60,000 nucleotides of DNA from Polytrichum commune (Eukaryota > Streptophyta > Polytrichopsida > Polytrichales > Polytrichaceae). The notes beneath the pieces are model-generated. The model was given only the letters and a program-made list of their open reading frames with translations, did no database searches and was not told the origin of the DNA. The stretch's first letter is position 1. Every line of letters begins with the position of its first letter. Where the stretch lies: positions 21,764,001 to 21,824,000 of the forward strand of contig OX485804.1 of NCBI GenBank assembly GCA_950295325.1. Reading direction: 5' to 3'. Positions 50,301 through 60,000 of this stretch are shown here, one piece after another. Both the position numbers and the translations under genes were made by a program.

Positions 50301-53300
50301 GATCTTTTAAATGATTGTTTTGTAGCCTTTCACTTTGGCTCAGCCGGCAATTTCTGATGTGTACTCTCTGACTCCGTCTATTCTGTGTACTTTTGAGAAA
50401 AGTCTCGAGAGAAATGTTCTTCTGAGAGAGTTCTGTGTTGTCATATATACTGGTATTTCACTAAAATCATAAGGTTTTGTTTTCTGCAGTCATCTCAGCA
50501 ACAACTCTTTCTCGGGCATTATTCCACCTGAACTTGGTGTCGCCAGAAACTGCGTACATATGTAAGTTTGGAACATCATGTTTACTTTTCTTTTCTGATC
50601 CCATTTGTAGACGACCTTAGAAGAGGAAGGCCATTGTGATGATGATTAGGTGTTTTTCAAGGTTGCAGATATCACTATTCTCAAGCTCTTAGTACAAGAA
50701 TGTACCTCGTCATGTGCAGACTTCTGGACTTCAATCAACTAACAGGGCCGATACCGCCGAGTTTTGGAAATCTTTCAAGCCTGCAGATCTTGTAAGGAGA
50801 AGTTTTCAAACTCACGCTTTCCTCTGTGAACATCAGTTATATTGCAAGAGAGAATAGAAATGTGCAACCCTTGTATGCCAGGTGCATTTTTCGAACTAGG
50901 TGCATTTATCGTTGTGTGTTTCTCAATAATAACACTTAGGATATAATGAAATGAAAAATGTGTGGAGCAGGAGTCTTCATTATAATAAATTAACAGGACC
51001 CATCCCCACCACACTGAACAATATTACCAAGGGCGGCAGTTTCCACGGCTTAAATCAACTGTATGTCTCCCTTCCACATTGACATCGGATTACTTTGCGA
51101 TTACGCTGCTACTTCAATTGTGTTTTCAAACTCCTTGATCACTTGATGTTTCATTCTATTGCTTACATTTTTGCTGCGAGTAAGAAACTTGGATGTCTTG
51201 AATCCTGTAAAGAGGAGGCTGTTGGTCCGAAGAAATATCAATCCCTGTGCTCATCCGTCTCAATTTTTTATTGTGGACAGTCGTGTAGATCACAACAGTC
51301 TGACAGGAACCGTGCCCAGCTTCAATGCTCTTGGTGATCTTGTATATGTGTAAGTCCGTTGAAAAATATGCATGAATTTACTTTGAGATGTTGAGATGCA
51401 TGAATCTCTGATGTGGCCGGGAAGTAAATTGCTGATACCCATCCCATCGTTCAGTCCATTGCAAACCTTTCATGAAATCATGCATTGCAATTTGTGAGGA
51501 ATCAAAATGTAATTCTGGCGCGTGCCTTGAAACTTACAAGCTTGTTTTCTGCAGAGATTTTAGTGCGAACACATTTGACCCTCAACCATTCCCGGCCTGG
51601 TTGAATGCGTCTTCAGAAGCCCTCCAGACATTGTGAGACTTCAATACCAATTTCCAATCTTGCTTGTAATTACTGACTGCATTGGTACTTAAAATTTTGG
51701 AGTTAGATATTGATTTCAAGTCTCTAAGTGCAAAATTGGAGTTTGCAGGATATTTGAGAATGGCAACCTCGCAGGACAACTTCCAGAAGATCTTCTCAGC
51801 TATCCCAACCTACAGGGCGTGTGAGTGTCCCAACTATTGCTAGTGTCCAACAGTGAACCATACTTTCCTTGATTGTCTGTTCATGAAATCAAGATTAGAG
51901 TATGTCAGTCCTGACATCACATCCCAACTTGTCAAATAAATCAACAAAGAGTAGTCAAAATGCAAATTGAAGGGCAATAATGTGGTAATACACTTGCTCG
52001 ACATCATGAGTAACTTACCACCATCAGACCACTTGCATCACAGAGGGAAATAGATCAATGACTTTTTTGGGTGGTTGCTTCATCTGGCAGGTATCTCCGG
52101 GAAAATTCTATAAATGGGAGCTTGACACTGCCGGCGAACCTCGGCCCTAACCTACTCGAGGTTTCTCTGCAATCCAATCAAATCACAGGCATCAATCAAC
52201 TCACCAACGACAAAACGCTACCCAAGATCGAGTGAGTACTACCTACTCGGAAACCCTGGTTGCGAAGTTGAATCAACTTTGTCGATTAGTTTCTTCTTGT
52301 GATATCTGTGAATGGTGAATTCCACAGATTATTACAACAGTGATTGTTGTTTGCCCCAAAACTCTAGTTGCGAGGTTGAATCATCTCCATTGATTAATTT
52401 CTTCTTGTGATGTTTACGAATTGTGAATTCCCCAATTCTTACAACAACAATTATTGTTGGCCCCCAAAACCCCTGATTGTGAAGTTCAATCATCTCTGTT
52501 GATTTATTTCGTCCTGTGATGTCTGTGAATGGTGAATTCCACAGATTCTTACAACAGTGATTGATGTTTTGCCCCAACACCCTCGTTGCGAAGCTGAATT
52601 ATCTCTGCTGAATTCTTCTTATGATGTATGTGAATGTTGAATTCCGCATATTCTTACAACAGTGATTGTTGTTTTTCGCCTCACAGGTTGCAAGGTAACC
52701 CAATCTGCACAGGGCAAGCACTCGTGAATGCTGAACCCACATTGTGCAATGGTACTGTCACTACAGGAGCAACAAACTGGACTTCGCCTCTTCTGTCAAG
52801 CAACAATTGCACAAGCAACTGTGACAACACACATGTACTTAACCCAGAGAGCTGCCTCTGCGGCTTCCCACTCATCATAGGACTCGAGATTCGGTCCCCA
52901 CCTTGGACGAACATCAACAACATAACTTTGTGGAACTCGCTCCGTGACCAGACGGTGACTCAGCTGGGGCTTCAACCTACACAAGTGTGGGTGCGCGAAG
53001 CTTATTTCACCGGATCCAAGAGGGCCCGGGCGGATATATATTTCTTCCCAGTCTCCGGTGAAAGCTTGGACCTCGACACCCAGCAGTACATCATCGCGGC
53101 ATTCACAAACCAGAACGTGCACTACGACAATTTATTCAAGCCATCTCTCATTGTGCTCGTCATAAGGCCCCCAGGTGATGATTCAATGATGGTTATCTTT
53201 GGTTAGGCTTTCTGCCACATTTCTCGTGGCTTGCATTGCATTCTTAAGTGGTGTAGTGGGTGTTGAATATCCTCCCTAGATAACTCTCTTGGAGAGCATA

Positions 53301-56300
53301 CAAGTGGGTGAGATTCTTTTTGCAAGATCTTCAAGTTGAATCTTGGTGGACGGGAGAAGGTTTTGTCCGAAGGTATATAGGTAACGATGAGGTGTCGACT
53401 AATGAGAGCTGGCCACTTGACTATGTTGATCTTCATACATGATACACGTAATCAGGACCTCAATCCTTGTAAATTCATTCTTGAAGCTAGGATAGCAATT
53501 GAATGTCTTTACACACGATAATTAAGCACGCTATGTGTAAGTAGAGGGATGATGATAATTCTGAGCTTAATTTTATGTCAGTGTGAGTGTGCTGATGTGG
53601 ATTTGCTTGCATTGCAGCTACTGTGGCTAAATCCGGTGGGCTCACGAAAGGAGTTATCATCGGCATTGCTGTAGGAGGAGGTGTGGGGCTTGCATTAATG
53701 TGCTTGCTCCTTTTCTTTCTTCTCAAGTTCAAAGGTCGTGCGGACAAAGCAGCCGCCGGTATACCGTTTGGTATGTAGTTCCAACGATCACACCCAAATT
53801 CATCACAACCTCGTACTTAAAATGCACTTAATCAGAATAATTGTGAATTCGCAAAACAAGACCCAAGGCACTGGCCTTGATGACAAGTAAAATTGTGGTT
53901 GTGATGCAGCCTCATGGGGAGGAGCCAAGGGCGAAAAGGATGGTGAGGCACCCAAGCTCAAAGGCGCTCGCTGGTTCTCCTTCGACGAGATTAAGAAGAT
54001 AACAAACAACTTCCACGAAGATAACGAGATTGGCGTCGGAGGCTATGGCAAGGTGAGAGTCATACACACATTCCAAAAGACAAGGTTGAATTTTCGCACA
54101 CTGGTAAACAGTGGCCATGCATCTCTTGGGTTCATTTGCCAATGCTGGTCGATCCAGTCCCTAAGTCTCTCAAACGAGCTCTTTTACATGTGTTAAGGGT
54201 CTTCAAAGAGTCTAATTAAGTTGGCTCAACCACCAAAAGGTCTCAAAGTGACCCTATACATTCTACATAAGGAACTTAAGCTGTAGAGTAGATGAACAAC
54301 CAAGTGATTGGTGATGTTCTCGTTAGATCTTGATACGAAAGGGTGGCTTAATCCCAAGGCTTTCACTCAAATTTCTTGGGAAGTCCGAGGCTGGAATAGT
54401 ACTCGGATGGGTGACCTTCCATCTATGGTCCACCCAATCATAGTGGGGTATCACCGTGAACCGGATATTTTTTAAACCAACCATGTGGAAACCTAGGGGC
54501 TTGCCCTTGGGGAAGATAGATGCAGGCTGGCTTGTCTGCACCCATTCAGTGTGTTCACCTTCGAAAGGAAGCAATATTCTCCAGGGGCACTCTCATTCTC
54601 GTAATGCCCATTTTGGGATTACATACGGACTTGGATCAACTCGAAAATGAAGCAACACCATAATTCATGCTGGTGGCTACAGTGGAGTCGTCTTTCCTTC
54701 TTTCTTGACACAAAGCGACAAGAAACTCCAAGTGTAATTTACACATGAATAAAAGAGGCTGGGGGTACGAGGAAGATCATCCTCTCAGCTTATGTGATTT
54801 CCTTCTCAATAATCTGTCTGTCTGCTGTCTGTGTGTGTCAAATGTTAACAAAATGTCCGTGGGGGAAAAATAAACCATCACTTGGCATGGCAGGTGTACA
54901 AGGGAATTGTGGCTGGAACGGGCGAATTGGTGGCAGTGAAGAGAGCACAAGAGGGGTCCATTCAAGGGGCACAAGAATTCAAGAACGAGATTGAACTCCT
55001 CTCACGAGTGCATCACCGGAACTTGGTGAGCCTTGTGGGATTCTGTTATGAGCAAGGGGAGCAGATGCTTATCTACGAGTTCATGCCCAATGGCACCGTC
55101 ACCGAGTGGTTGCGAGGTAAGTTCTTGGCATTGCATGATCCAGATCACTTCCACTGTGCATCGTGCTTCTTCTTCTTTATTTATTTAATTATTTATTTTG
55201 TTTCGTGGAGTCAAACAATACAATATTTATGTCATCGCCAAATAAAAACTTACAGGACCACTGGGACCCAAAAAAAGAGAGCGGGGAAACTCTCTTGGGT
55301 GCACCTGGTGGAACCACAAAACCTCAAGAAAGGGTGAGAGACCTAACTTAAGCATAGTTACCTAAGCCTGCATTAGGCGTCAATTGTTTCACATGGTTTT
55401 AGAATTCGACCTATGGCAGAGGAAGTTGTTGTTGCCCCACGTAGTGTTGAACTTAGCAAGGACATCAACTTAGATAATGATGAGTCTTTAAGAGGTTATC
55501 CCCAGGCAATTCTAGTGTAGTCAAGAAAGCCTTGCCAAACATACGCTTCACCTTACTAGCATCCAATCTAGTATTATTGAAGTTAAGATCATTTCTCTCA
55601 ATCGAAACAGTCAACAACATTTGAGGCCTCTAAGGAGGAGCCAAATTCTAGAGTATTTGCTAAGCGATGCTGGGATATTCTTACCATCATGCACAATAAT
55701 TTATGATCAACTCGATTAGCCAGACAGAACTCCTTATAATTTTAAGAATTAAGGTCTGTGGTGCACTAAGATGATCCGTCATCATAAATTATTTGAGCTA
55801 CAATTTGTAAGTTTCTGATGCTTGATTTGTGCAGGTACAAGATCAAACAATCCGTTGAATTGGGAAAGCAGGCTTCTGATCGCTCTGGGAGCTGCGAGGG
55901 GCTTGGCCTATTTGCACGAACTTGCTGACCCCCAAATCATGCATATGGATGTCAAGCCCTGCAATATTCTGTTGGATAAGAAGATGGTGGCCAAGGTGGC
56001 AGACTTTGGGCTCTCGCAGACACAGGAGTCCAGAGAAACCGCCGCCTCCCAAGTCCGAGGAACCATGGTATAGATCTATCCTCCTCCCTCCTAATTCTCT
56101 TGTCCATGAATTGATCTTGAGGTTTTGGGTCGCAGTTCGTCACAGAAACCGAGAATAATCGACAATCAAGAGCATTGTTTATGGTCTCTGACTATTTTTA
56201 GAAAAAAATCATGTTTCTGCTCAGACTGAACTCATATCCATGGGCTCATTTTGAGGTACTGGATTAAAGTTCGTCACAGAAACCGAGAGTCGACAATGAA

Positions 56301-57044
56301 CAGCATTTTTGTTTTTATCATCTACCGGTTTTAGCAAAACAATCATAGTTCCGCTCTAGACTGAATTGATATCCAATGATGGGCTGATCTTGAGATTTTA
56401 GGGCAAAGTTTGTCAAAGAAATCGAAAATCGACAATGAAGAGCAGGGTCATTTTTTATTCTACCGATTCTTAGCAAAACAATCATATTGTTGCCCAACAC
56501 TGAACTCATGTGAATTGATGTGCAGGGTTACCTGGACCCAGAGTATTTCAGGACAAGAGAGTTTTCACCCAAGAGCGATGTGTACAGCTTCGGTGTTATT
56601 CTGTTGGAGCTTCTGACTGGCAAGGCTCCCATCCAGCACGGAAACTACGTAGTACGTGAGATTAAAACCGCAGTCGACAAGATGGGCACAGAGGGTATCT
56701 GGGAGATGCTGGACCCCATTTTGATCGACTCTCCGGTCCAAGATTTGGAGCTTTTCCTGAAGCTAGCCCTAACCTGTGTGGAGGAAACCGGAGCCCAGAG
56801 ACCGTCTATGAGCGAAGTGGTGAAGCACCTGGAGAGCATGGTGGGAGATTCTCCAGACATTGAGAAGAGCAACAGCTTAACCAAGAAATTGCAACTCACT
56901 ACCCCCAAGTTTTTGTTAGGAAACACTGAACCATCAAGCACCAAATCGTCACGCAGCTGGAAATCGGGTCAAAGCTCCTCATCTCAAAACTCTTCTTTCA
57001 AGTACAGCGGTGTCTTCACCCCTGGGCCTGTCGACCCAAAGTGA
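47241..57044 (+). CDS. LRR receptor-like kinase, LRR-VIII-1 (HPCA1-like) group, 19 exons, 1000 aa
   Basis: Predicted plasma-membrane receptor kinase that senses an apoplastic signal and phosphorylates cytosolic targets. Exons: 47241-47367, 48485-48620, 49013-49084, 49468-49542, 49851-49922, 50114-50281, 50490-50561, 50720-50791, 50971-51060, 51281-51349, 51555-51632, 51749-51820, 52091-52231, 52687-53174, 53618-53770, 53910-54052, 54894-55116, 55835-56067, 56526-57044. They sum to 3003 nt with one open frame, and every intron is GT-AG. The ATG is fixed by an in-frame TAG two codons upstream. Domains: signal peptide (about 1-36), LRRNT with WYGVSC (43-88), LRRs (89-415), Cys domain (422-575), TM (about 589-613), kinase (about 663-935), Ser-rich tail ending [15 protein letters not shown]. 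Kinase landmarks are GVGGYGKV (670), VAVK K692, E708, HMD 787-789, N794, DFG 807-809 and DPE 832-834. The membrane-proximal domain and C-terminal tail resemble At5g49760/HPCA1. The Met in place of HRD Arg is unusual. Family assignment is firm; the ligand is unknown. Confidence 0.93.
47769..48298 (+). repeat. Tandem duplication in intron 1 (2 units of about 250-280 bp)
   Basis: Unit 1 begins near 47769 and unit 2 near 48048. Both open with TTTGGGTTGTGGACACAAGC, then share the ATTGGAG(A/C)TATGGACTCT, CACTCAACATGG, CATGACGACCTTAGCA, CTTCTGCAGGGAT and CACAGAAGCG blocks in the same order. Divergence is roughly 20-25 percent by eye. No coding potential is shared between units. The repeat lies wholly inside intron 1. 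Confidence 0.8.
48485..52231 (+). other. Exons 2-13: LRRNT cap and leucine-rich repeats
   Basis: Exon 2 carries the N-terminal cap with Cys68 and Cys77 (DPC...WYGVSC). Exons 3-13 carry LRRs of the plant type (LxxLxLxxNxLTGxIPxxLGxLxxL). Most exons are exactly 72 bp, or 72 plus a multiple of three, and all the joins between these exons are phase 2, splitting the codon of the last leucine-like residue. Each exon is therefore one repeat of about 24 residues, as expected for growth by exon duplication. Exons 6, 9 and 13 are longer (168, 90 and 141 bp) and hold more than one repeat or an insert. Confidence 0.88.
52254..52686 (+). repeat. Four tandem units of about 108 bp filling intron 13
   Basis: Units start near 52254, 52362, 52471 and 52581. 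Each has a (G)TTGCGA(A/G)GTTGAATCA-like head, then TTTCTTCTTGTGATG, GTGAATTCCACAGATT and TTACAACAGTGATTGTTG. The last unit runs straight into the functional acceptor (TCACAG at 52681-52686). Almost the whole intron is this repeat, so it grew by local duplication. Confidence 0.85.
52687..53174 (+). other. Exon 14: cysteine-containing juxtamembrane ectodomain
   Basis: Codes for residues 415-577 between the LRRs and the membrane. It has a Cys pair at 422/435 and a quartet at C456, C460, C471 and C473, then a region ([17 protein letters not shown]... to ...[10 protein letters not shown]) that matches the conserved membrane-proximal part of LRR-VIII-1 kinases. Several N-x-S/T sites suggest glycosylation. 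In HPCA1 the equivalent cysteines are the reported sites of extracellular H2O2 oxidation. That this protein does the same is inference. Confidence 0.75.
54296..54660 (+). mobile_element. 5S-rRNA-like element in intron 16 (Cassandra-type LTR or 5S-derived SINE)
   Basis: The stretch GGAATAGTACTCGGATGGGT followed by GACC (54393-54416) closely matches the intermediate element and box C of plant 5S rRNA (GAGTAGTACTAGGATGGGTG, ACC). A TTCTTGGGAA segment just before it recalls the neighbouring 5S sequence. The flanks do not continue as 5S rRNA, so this is a derived internal promoter and not a 5S gene. Cassandra TRIM elements carry exactly this region in their LTRs. Boundaries are approximate and no second LTR was seen. 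Confidence 0.6.
55370..55690 (-). other. Degenerate coding-like fragment inside intron 17
   Basis: Read on the minus strand, part of intron 17 gives short protein-like runs (for example [19 protein letters not shown], then [14 protein letters not shown]) broken by stops and frameshifts. I do not recognise the family. It may be a remnant of a mobile element inserted in the intron. Confidence 0.25.
56113..56525 (+). repeat. Three tandem units of about 137 bp in intron 18
   Basis: Units start near 56113, 56247 and 56386. Each carries TTGAGGTTTT-like, GT(T)CGTCACAGAAACCGAG, TCGACAAT(G)AA, TTAGCAAAACAATCAT and AGACTGAA(C/T)T blocks. The final unit ends in the acceptor GATGTGCAG before exon 19. 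Confidence 0.8.
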
Positions 57045-58250
57045 TTATTATTGTTCCCACCGCCGCCAAAGATTTTTGCTCAATTGCTGTATGTTGTTGC
57101 AAGCAGACAGAAATTCACAACACGAAAAAGTTGGAAATTTATCTTTCCCCCCAAGAGTTGGGCGCAGAATCGTGCTACATGGCAGATGACATCCGAAGAT
57201 GTAATCGACCCCGTTTGTTCAGGTTTGCGAACATTTGAGTCGGCATAGTTGTGCACCGAAACACACGAGGCATCCGAAAATGTTCAAGTGTAGGTTTGCA
57301 AAAAATTTCTTTTGTGGATTTGTGAGTGTGTGCTTTGAGCCTTAAAAATTGCAACTTTTCTTAACTTGATGTCATTTATGTATCTGTACAGTCATCAAAC
57401 TTGGCGAATGATATTTTTATAATCAAGTTTACAGAAAAGTTACATTGTGCAGATTGGATGCCCATCAACAATTCTTCTGTCTTCAATTTACGGTCTCTAA
57501 TTGTGTGTTGCATACACCAATTTTTTGGTAATGCATTCTCGGATCAAGAGCATTGCAATAGATACCTATCAACGGAACTGCACGGCGTTTCTTGTCTTGA
57601 TTTTTTTTTTTCAAGGGCCTGTGGTCTAAAAACTTTGGACTGTTCCTTGAAAGCACTGGAACGTCATTTAATCAGTTTGCGTGGTGTTTTTTTCCTATTT
57701 TTCTTATTATCAACTTCACCGTACTTAAAACACTGCCCGGCTTGAGAGTAATCCACATTTCCAACACATCCTCCTCGAGTGTAATTCCCAATCATTGCCA
57801 CTGGTTCTTATGGTGGAAGACTTCTATGCAAGTCTGTCCATGTTGATAGATACACATTCGGTCAAAATCATGCAACTGGATTGTTTGCTTGCACATGCAC
57901 ATCGGTCAAATGGAAGTGAAATTCTTGTGTCTCATGAATCTAAGGATTCGACAGGTTTAGAGGTGAGGATGTGGAGAAACAATGCCATATCCTCGCCTAT
58001 GCACAATGGTAATGGCAGTGGGAAGACAACCGGTTTCCTCCATATATAAGTGGTTCAATTTTACACTTACGGTCACGCATTGATGAAAATGTTGCCTGTA
58101 CTGAGTCCGAGGATTATCCAACGAGAGGGAAGGCATTCTGTTACGCTCAGCCTCCAGGATTGATATCTTGGACGCAATTTGGGAGCTCAAAAGGGGATTT
58201 CTTTATGAAACTCCCATATGGTTTGTGGAGTTGCGAAGAAGAAAGTATAG
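57045..58250. other. 3' flank of the receptor kinase, no gene recognised
   Basis: Contains the presumed 3' UTR. There is no clear AATAAA close to the stop. T-rich tracts near 57600 and 57690 and AC(A)-rich words follow. Frames show no family. Confidence 0.4.
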
Positions 58251-58560
58251 TTTGCAAGGTTTGGAGCTTTTGTGGCAGCCGGGTGGTGTAGCGATCGCCT
58301 GTAACCCGAGTTTGGGGGGCAGGAAGGTGTGGACATTGGGTTCCTAAGTTATGGGACGTTTGGCACTGCGCAGAGAGTCCGCCCATTCCAAATCCGGAGT
58401 CTCCGAGGGGTATCCTGTCGGAGGACTGGGTTGTCTCTGGTGTTAGAGAGGAGGGCATCGCGTGAGGCGGGTGACCGAGCAGCGCAAACTTCCCTCTCTG
58501 GGTAGTGGAGGGATCACGGGTTTGAGTGTTGCCTGGCGATTACCCTGCCTTGGAATCTTC
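58250..58560. other. GC-rich island of unknown nature
   Basis: About 300 bp clearly richer in G and C than anything around it, with GGGTGACCGAGCAGCG and GCGATCGCC words. It does not read as rRNA, and in all frames stops break it within about 100 codons. Confidence 0.4.
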
Positions 58561-58599
58561 AGTGGACCATCTTCTTCTTTTGTTTGGTGGAAGAAGAAT

Positions 58600-59760
58600 G
58601 ATTAACCTAAAACCCTAAATGGTTTGTCACTTAGGGACATAGACGGAATCTGTTTTGCCTTTCGCTTGGTGGAAAGATGAATAAACCCTCCGTTTCGAGA
58701 GAGCGAGATGCAAGACTTGTTTGCTAAAATTTGGTGGATAAGAAAGACAATGCTCTTAATTGTCGGTTCTCGGTTTTGTGACGATCTTTGACCCTGAACC
58801 CGAAGATTAGCCCATGGATATGAGTTCAGTCTTGCAGAGAGGATTGAGAGATTGTCAATTTGGGACACAAACGGAATCTGAAGTCATGTGGGGTGCTCAC
58901 GGACTCGCGAAGAAGTCCATAGAATCTGCTCCTTTCTTCAAGTAGATGGTGAATAAATAGCTCTTATTCTTCACGTATGTGTGAGACATTGAGGTCGCCG
59001 ATGGTGGACAAGAATGCACCGGAATTTCGAAATAGGCCAAAAGGTCATCATCTTAGTTTATATCTGTGTTGATAGAGCATGCATGTGACCAAAGACCACC
59101 TTGCACAAGATTCTTGCAGGGAGGACCAAGAGGTTATTGCTAGTTGCCAATTTCAAGTTATTTTGAAGTCATATTGGGTGTTAACGAACCTGCAGAAACA
59201 AACCACAGAAATCACTCCTTTCTTTATGTAGATGGTAACAAAAGATCACATGTGGATGCATGGATATTCTAGAATGTATGAGGTCTCCAACACGCAATAC
59301 ACCTGTCAAGAGAATGTTGTTGATTATTGTCCATCCTGGCAGTACTCTTCTTACAAGAATACTGTGCTGTGAGAATGCAGCAACTCAAAATTCTTGTCAG
59401 GGTCTGGTGCAATGTACCACCTTCCCCTTTTCATTTGCTTCATGGAAAACAATGGTAGACAAGAATGTATCTGAATTTCAAAAGAGGCTAAAATGTCGAT
59501 AATGATGAAAGTATTATACAGCTGTGTTGATAAATAAGCACGTGATTAAAGATCATCTTGCAGGGAGGATTGAGAGATTGTCAAATATTGCCAGTATGAG
59601 GGTTATAGACGGAATCTCTAAGGACATGTTCAGAGTTTACGGACTTGCGAAGAAATCCACAGAAACTGTTGGTTTCTTCAAGTAGATGGTACGTGTAAGG
59701 AGATTGAGGTTGCCAAAGGTTGATGTTTTCATCAAACTTTACATCTGTGTTGACAAAGCT
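58600..59760 (+). repeat. Diverged repeats of about 300 bp with exon-like edges
   Basis: A shared module runs GGGAGGATTGAGAGATTGTC, GACACAAACGGAATCT, GGACTCGCGAAGAAGTCCAT, TTTCTTCAAGTAGATG then GTRAN. Copies lie at about 58840, 59120 and 59560, with a partial first copy near 58630. A second module (GACAAGAATG, TGTGTTGATA...AGATCATCTTGCAGGGAGG) links them. Confidence 0.6.
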
Positions 59761-60000
59761 TACATGTGACCAGAGATTGAATTGCATAAGATTCTTATTA
59801 TCAAACTTTCAAGAGCACCACTTTAGGTGCCTTCAAAAGCTTACGATTAAATTCATTTTAACATAGCCATCTTTTGGTCAAAGTCAAACACCTCCCCTTT
59901 GTTTCACTAAGATTGGGGGGTTCCAATACTCCTCAAACCTTATAAAGTGTGAAAAGTAGGCCAAATCTCCCTACCAAACCATGAATTTTTCGGAGAGACT

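Larger units (their letters stand above)
53910..57044 (+). other. Exons 16-19: protein kinase domain and C-terminal tail
   Basis: The kinase starts near F663 with the Gly loop GVGGYGKV. It continues with K692, E708, hinge YEFMPNG (737-743), catalytic loop [13 protein letters not shown] (785-797), DFG (807-809), GTMGYLDPEY (826-835), SDVYSFGV (845-852) and a terminal RPSMSEVV block. All residues needed for ATP and Mg binding are present, so it is probably active. The Arg before the catalytic Asp is Met, which makes it a non-RD kinase. The tail after about residue 935 is Ser/Thr-rich and lacks a known domain. Confidence 0.9.

Noticed and set aside
51095-51353. Frames across intron 9 as extra exons
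   Set aside because: The correct exon 10 is 51281-51349 with clean CAG and GTAAG borders. The longer frames only read through intron sequence.
54393-54416. A genuine 5S rRNA gene
   Set aside because: Only the intermediate element and box C match; the first half and the 3' end of 5S are absent.
54882-55337. 151-codon frame as a separate small kinase gene
   Set aside because: It is exon 17 read through the donor at 55117 into intron 17; the kinase continues at 55835.

Overview
This window is nuclear DNA of a land plant. It holds one convincing protein-coding gene, a 19-exon leucine-rich-repeat receptor kinase, in a large repeat-filled landscape. All 18 introns of the gene have GT-AG ends. No bacterial-style operons, rRNA cistrons, CRISPR arrays or organelle genes are visible. 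The sequence does not name the species. The AT-rich, MITE-packed intergenic DNA, a LINE with a fused RNase H and many long poly-C/poly-G tracts would fit a plant with a sizeable genome, possibly a non-seed plant, but this is a guess.

Bases 1-47 kb are almost entirely transposon-derived. I defined these repeat families by comparing the window with itself. (A) A 589-bp terminal-inverted-repeat element at 178-766, inserted into (B) a roughly 350-400 bp MITE with at least six copies. (C) A roughly 200-220 bp MITE with hairpin-like ends. (D) A 515-bp inverted-repeat element with two full copies in opposite orientation. (E) A roughly 400-bp element present four times between 12.3 and 14.0 kb, one copy inserted inside another. 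(F) A 147-bp almost perfect hairpin MITE with three full-length copies and one deleted copy. (G/H) Less well defined shared repeats. Remnants of an RNase H-bearing LINE lie at 5.9-7.7, 10.6-10.9 and 14.7-15.2 kb. A zinc-knuckle LINE 3' end lies at 38.7-39.4 kb. At 23.50-23.76 kb is a structure that none of these families explains: a 24-bp perfect palindromic arm next to a long stem that encloses two further hairpins.

Bases 47,241-57,044 (+) encode a 1000-residue LRR receptor kinase of the LRR-VIII-1 type (the HPCA1/At5g49760 group). I reconstructed it exon by exon and the frame stays open to a normal stop. It has a signal peptide, an LRRNT cap, LRRs carried mostly on 72-bp phase-2 exons, a cysteine-containing membrane-proximal domain, one transmembrane helix and a kinase domain. 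The kinase has HMD in place of HRD in the catalytic loop. Its introns have grown by tandem duplication (introns 1, 13 and 18), and intron 16 carries a 5S-rRNA-like internal promoter segment of the kind found in Cassandra-type elements.

Bases 57-60 kb hold the 3' flank: a GC-rich island near 58.25-58.56 kb and a series of diverged repeats of roughly 300 bp with exon-like edges. I recognise no second protein gene there.
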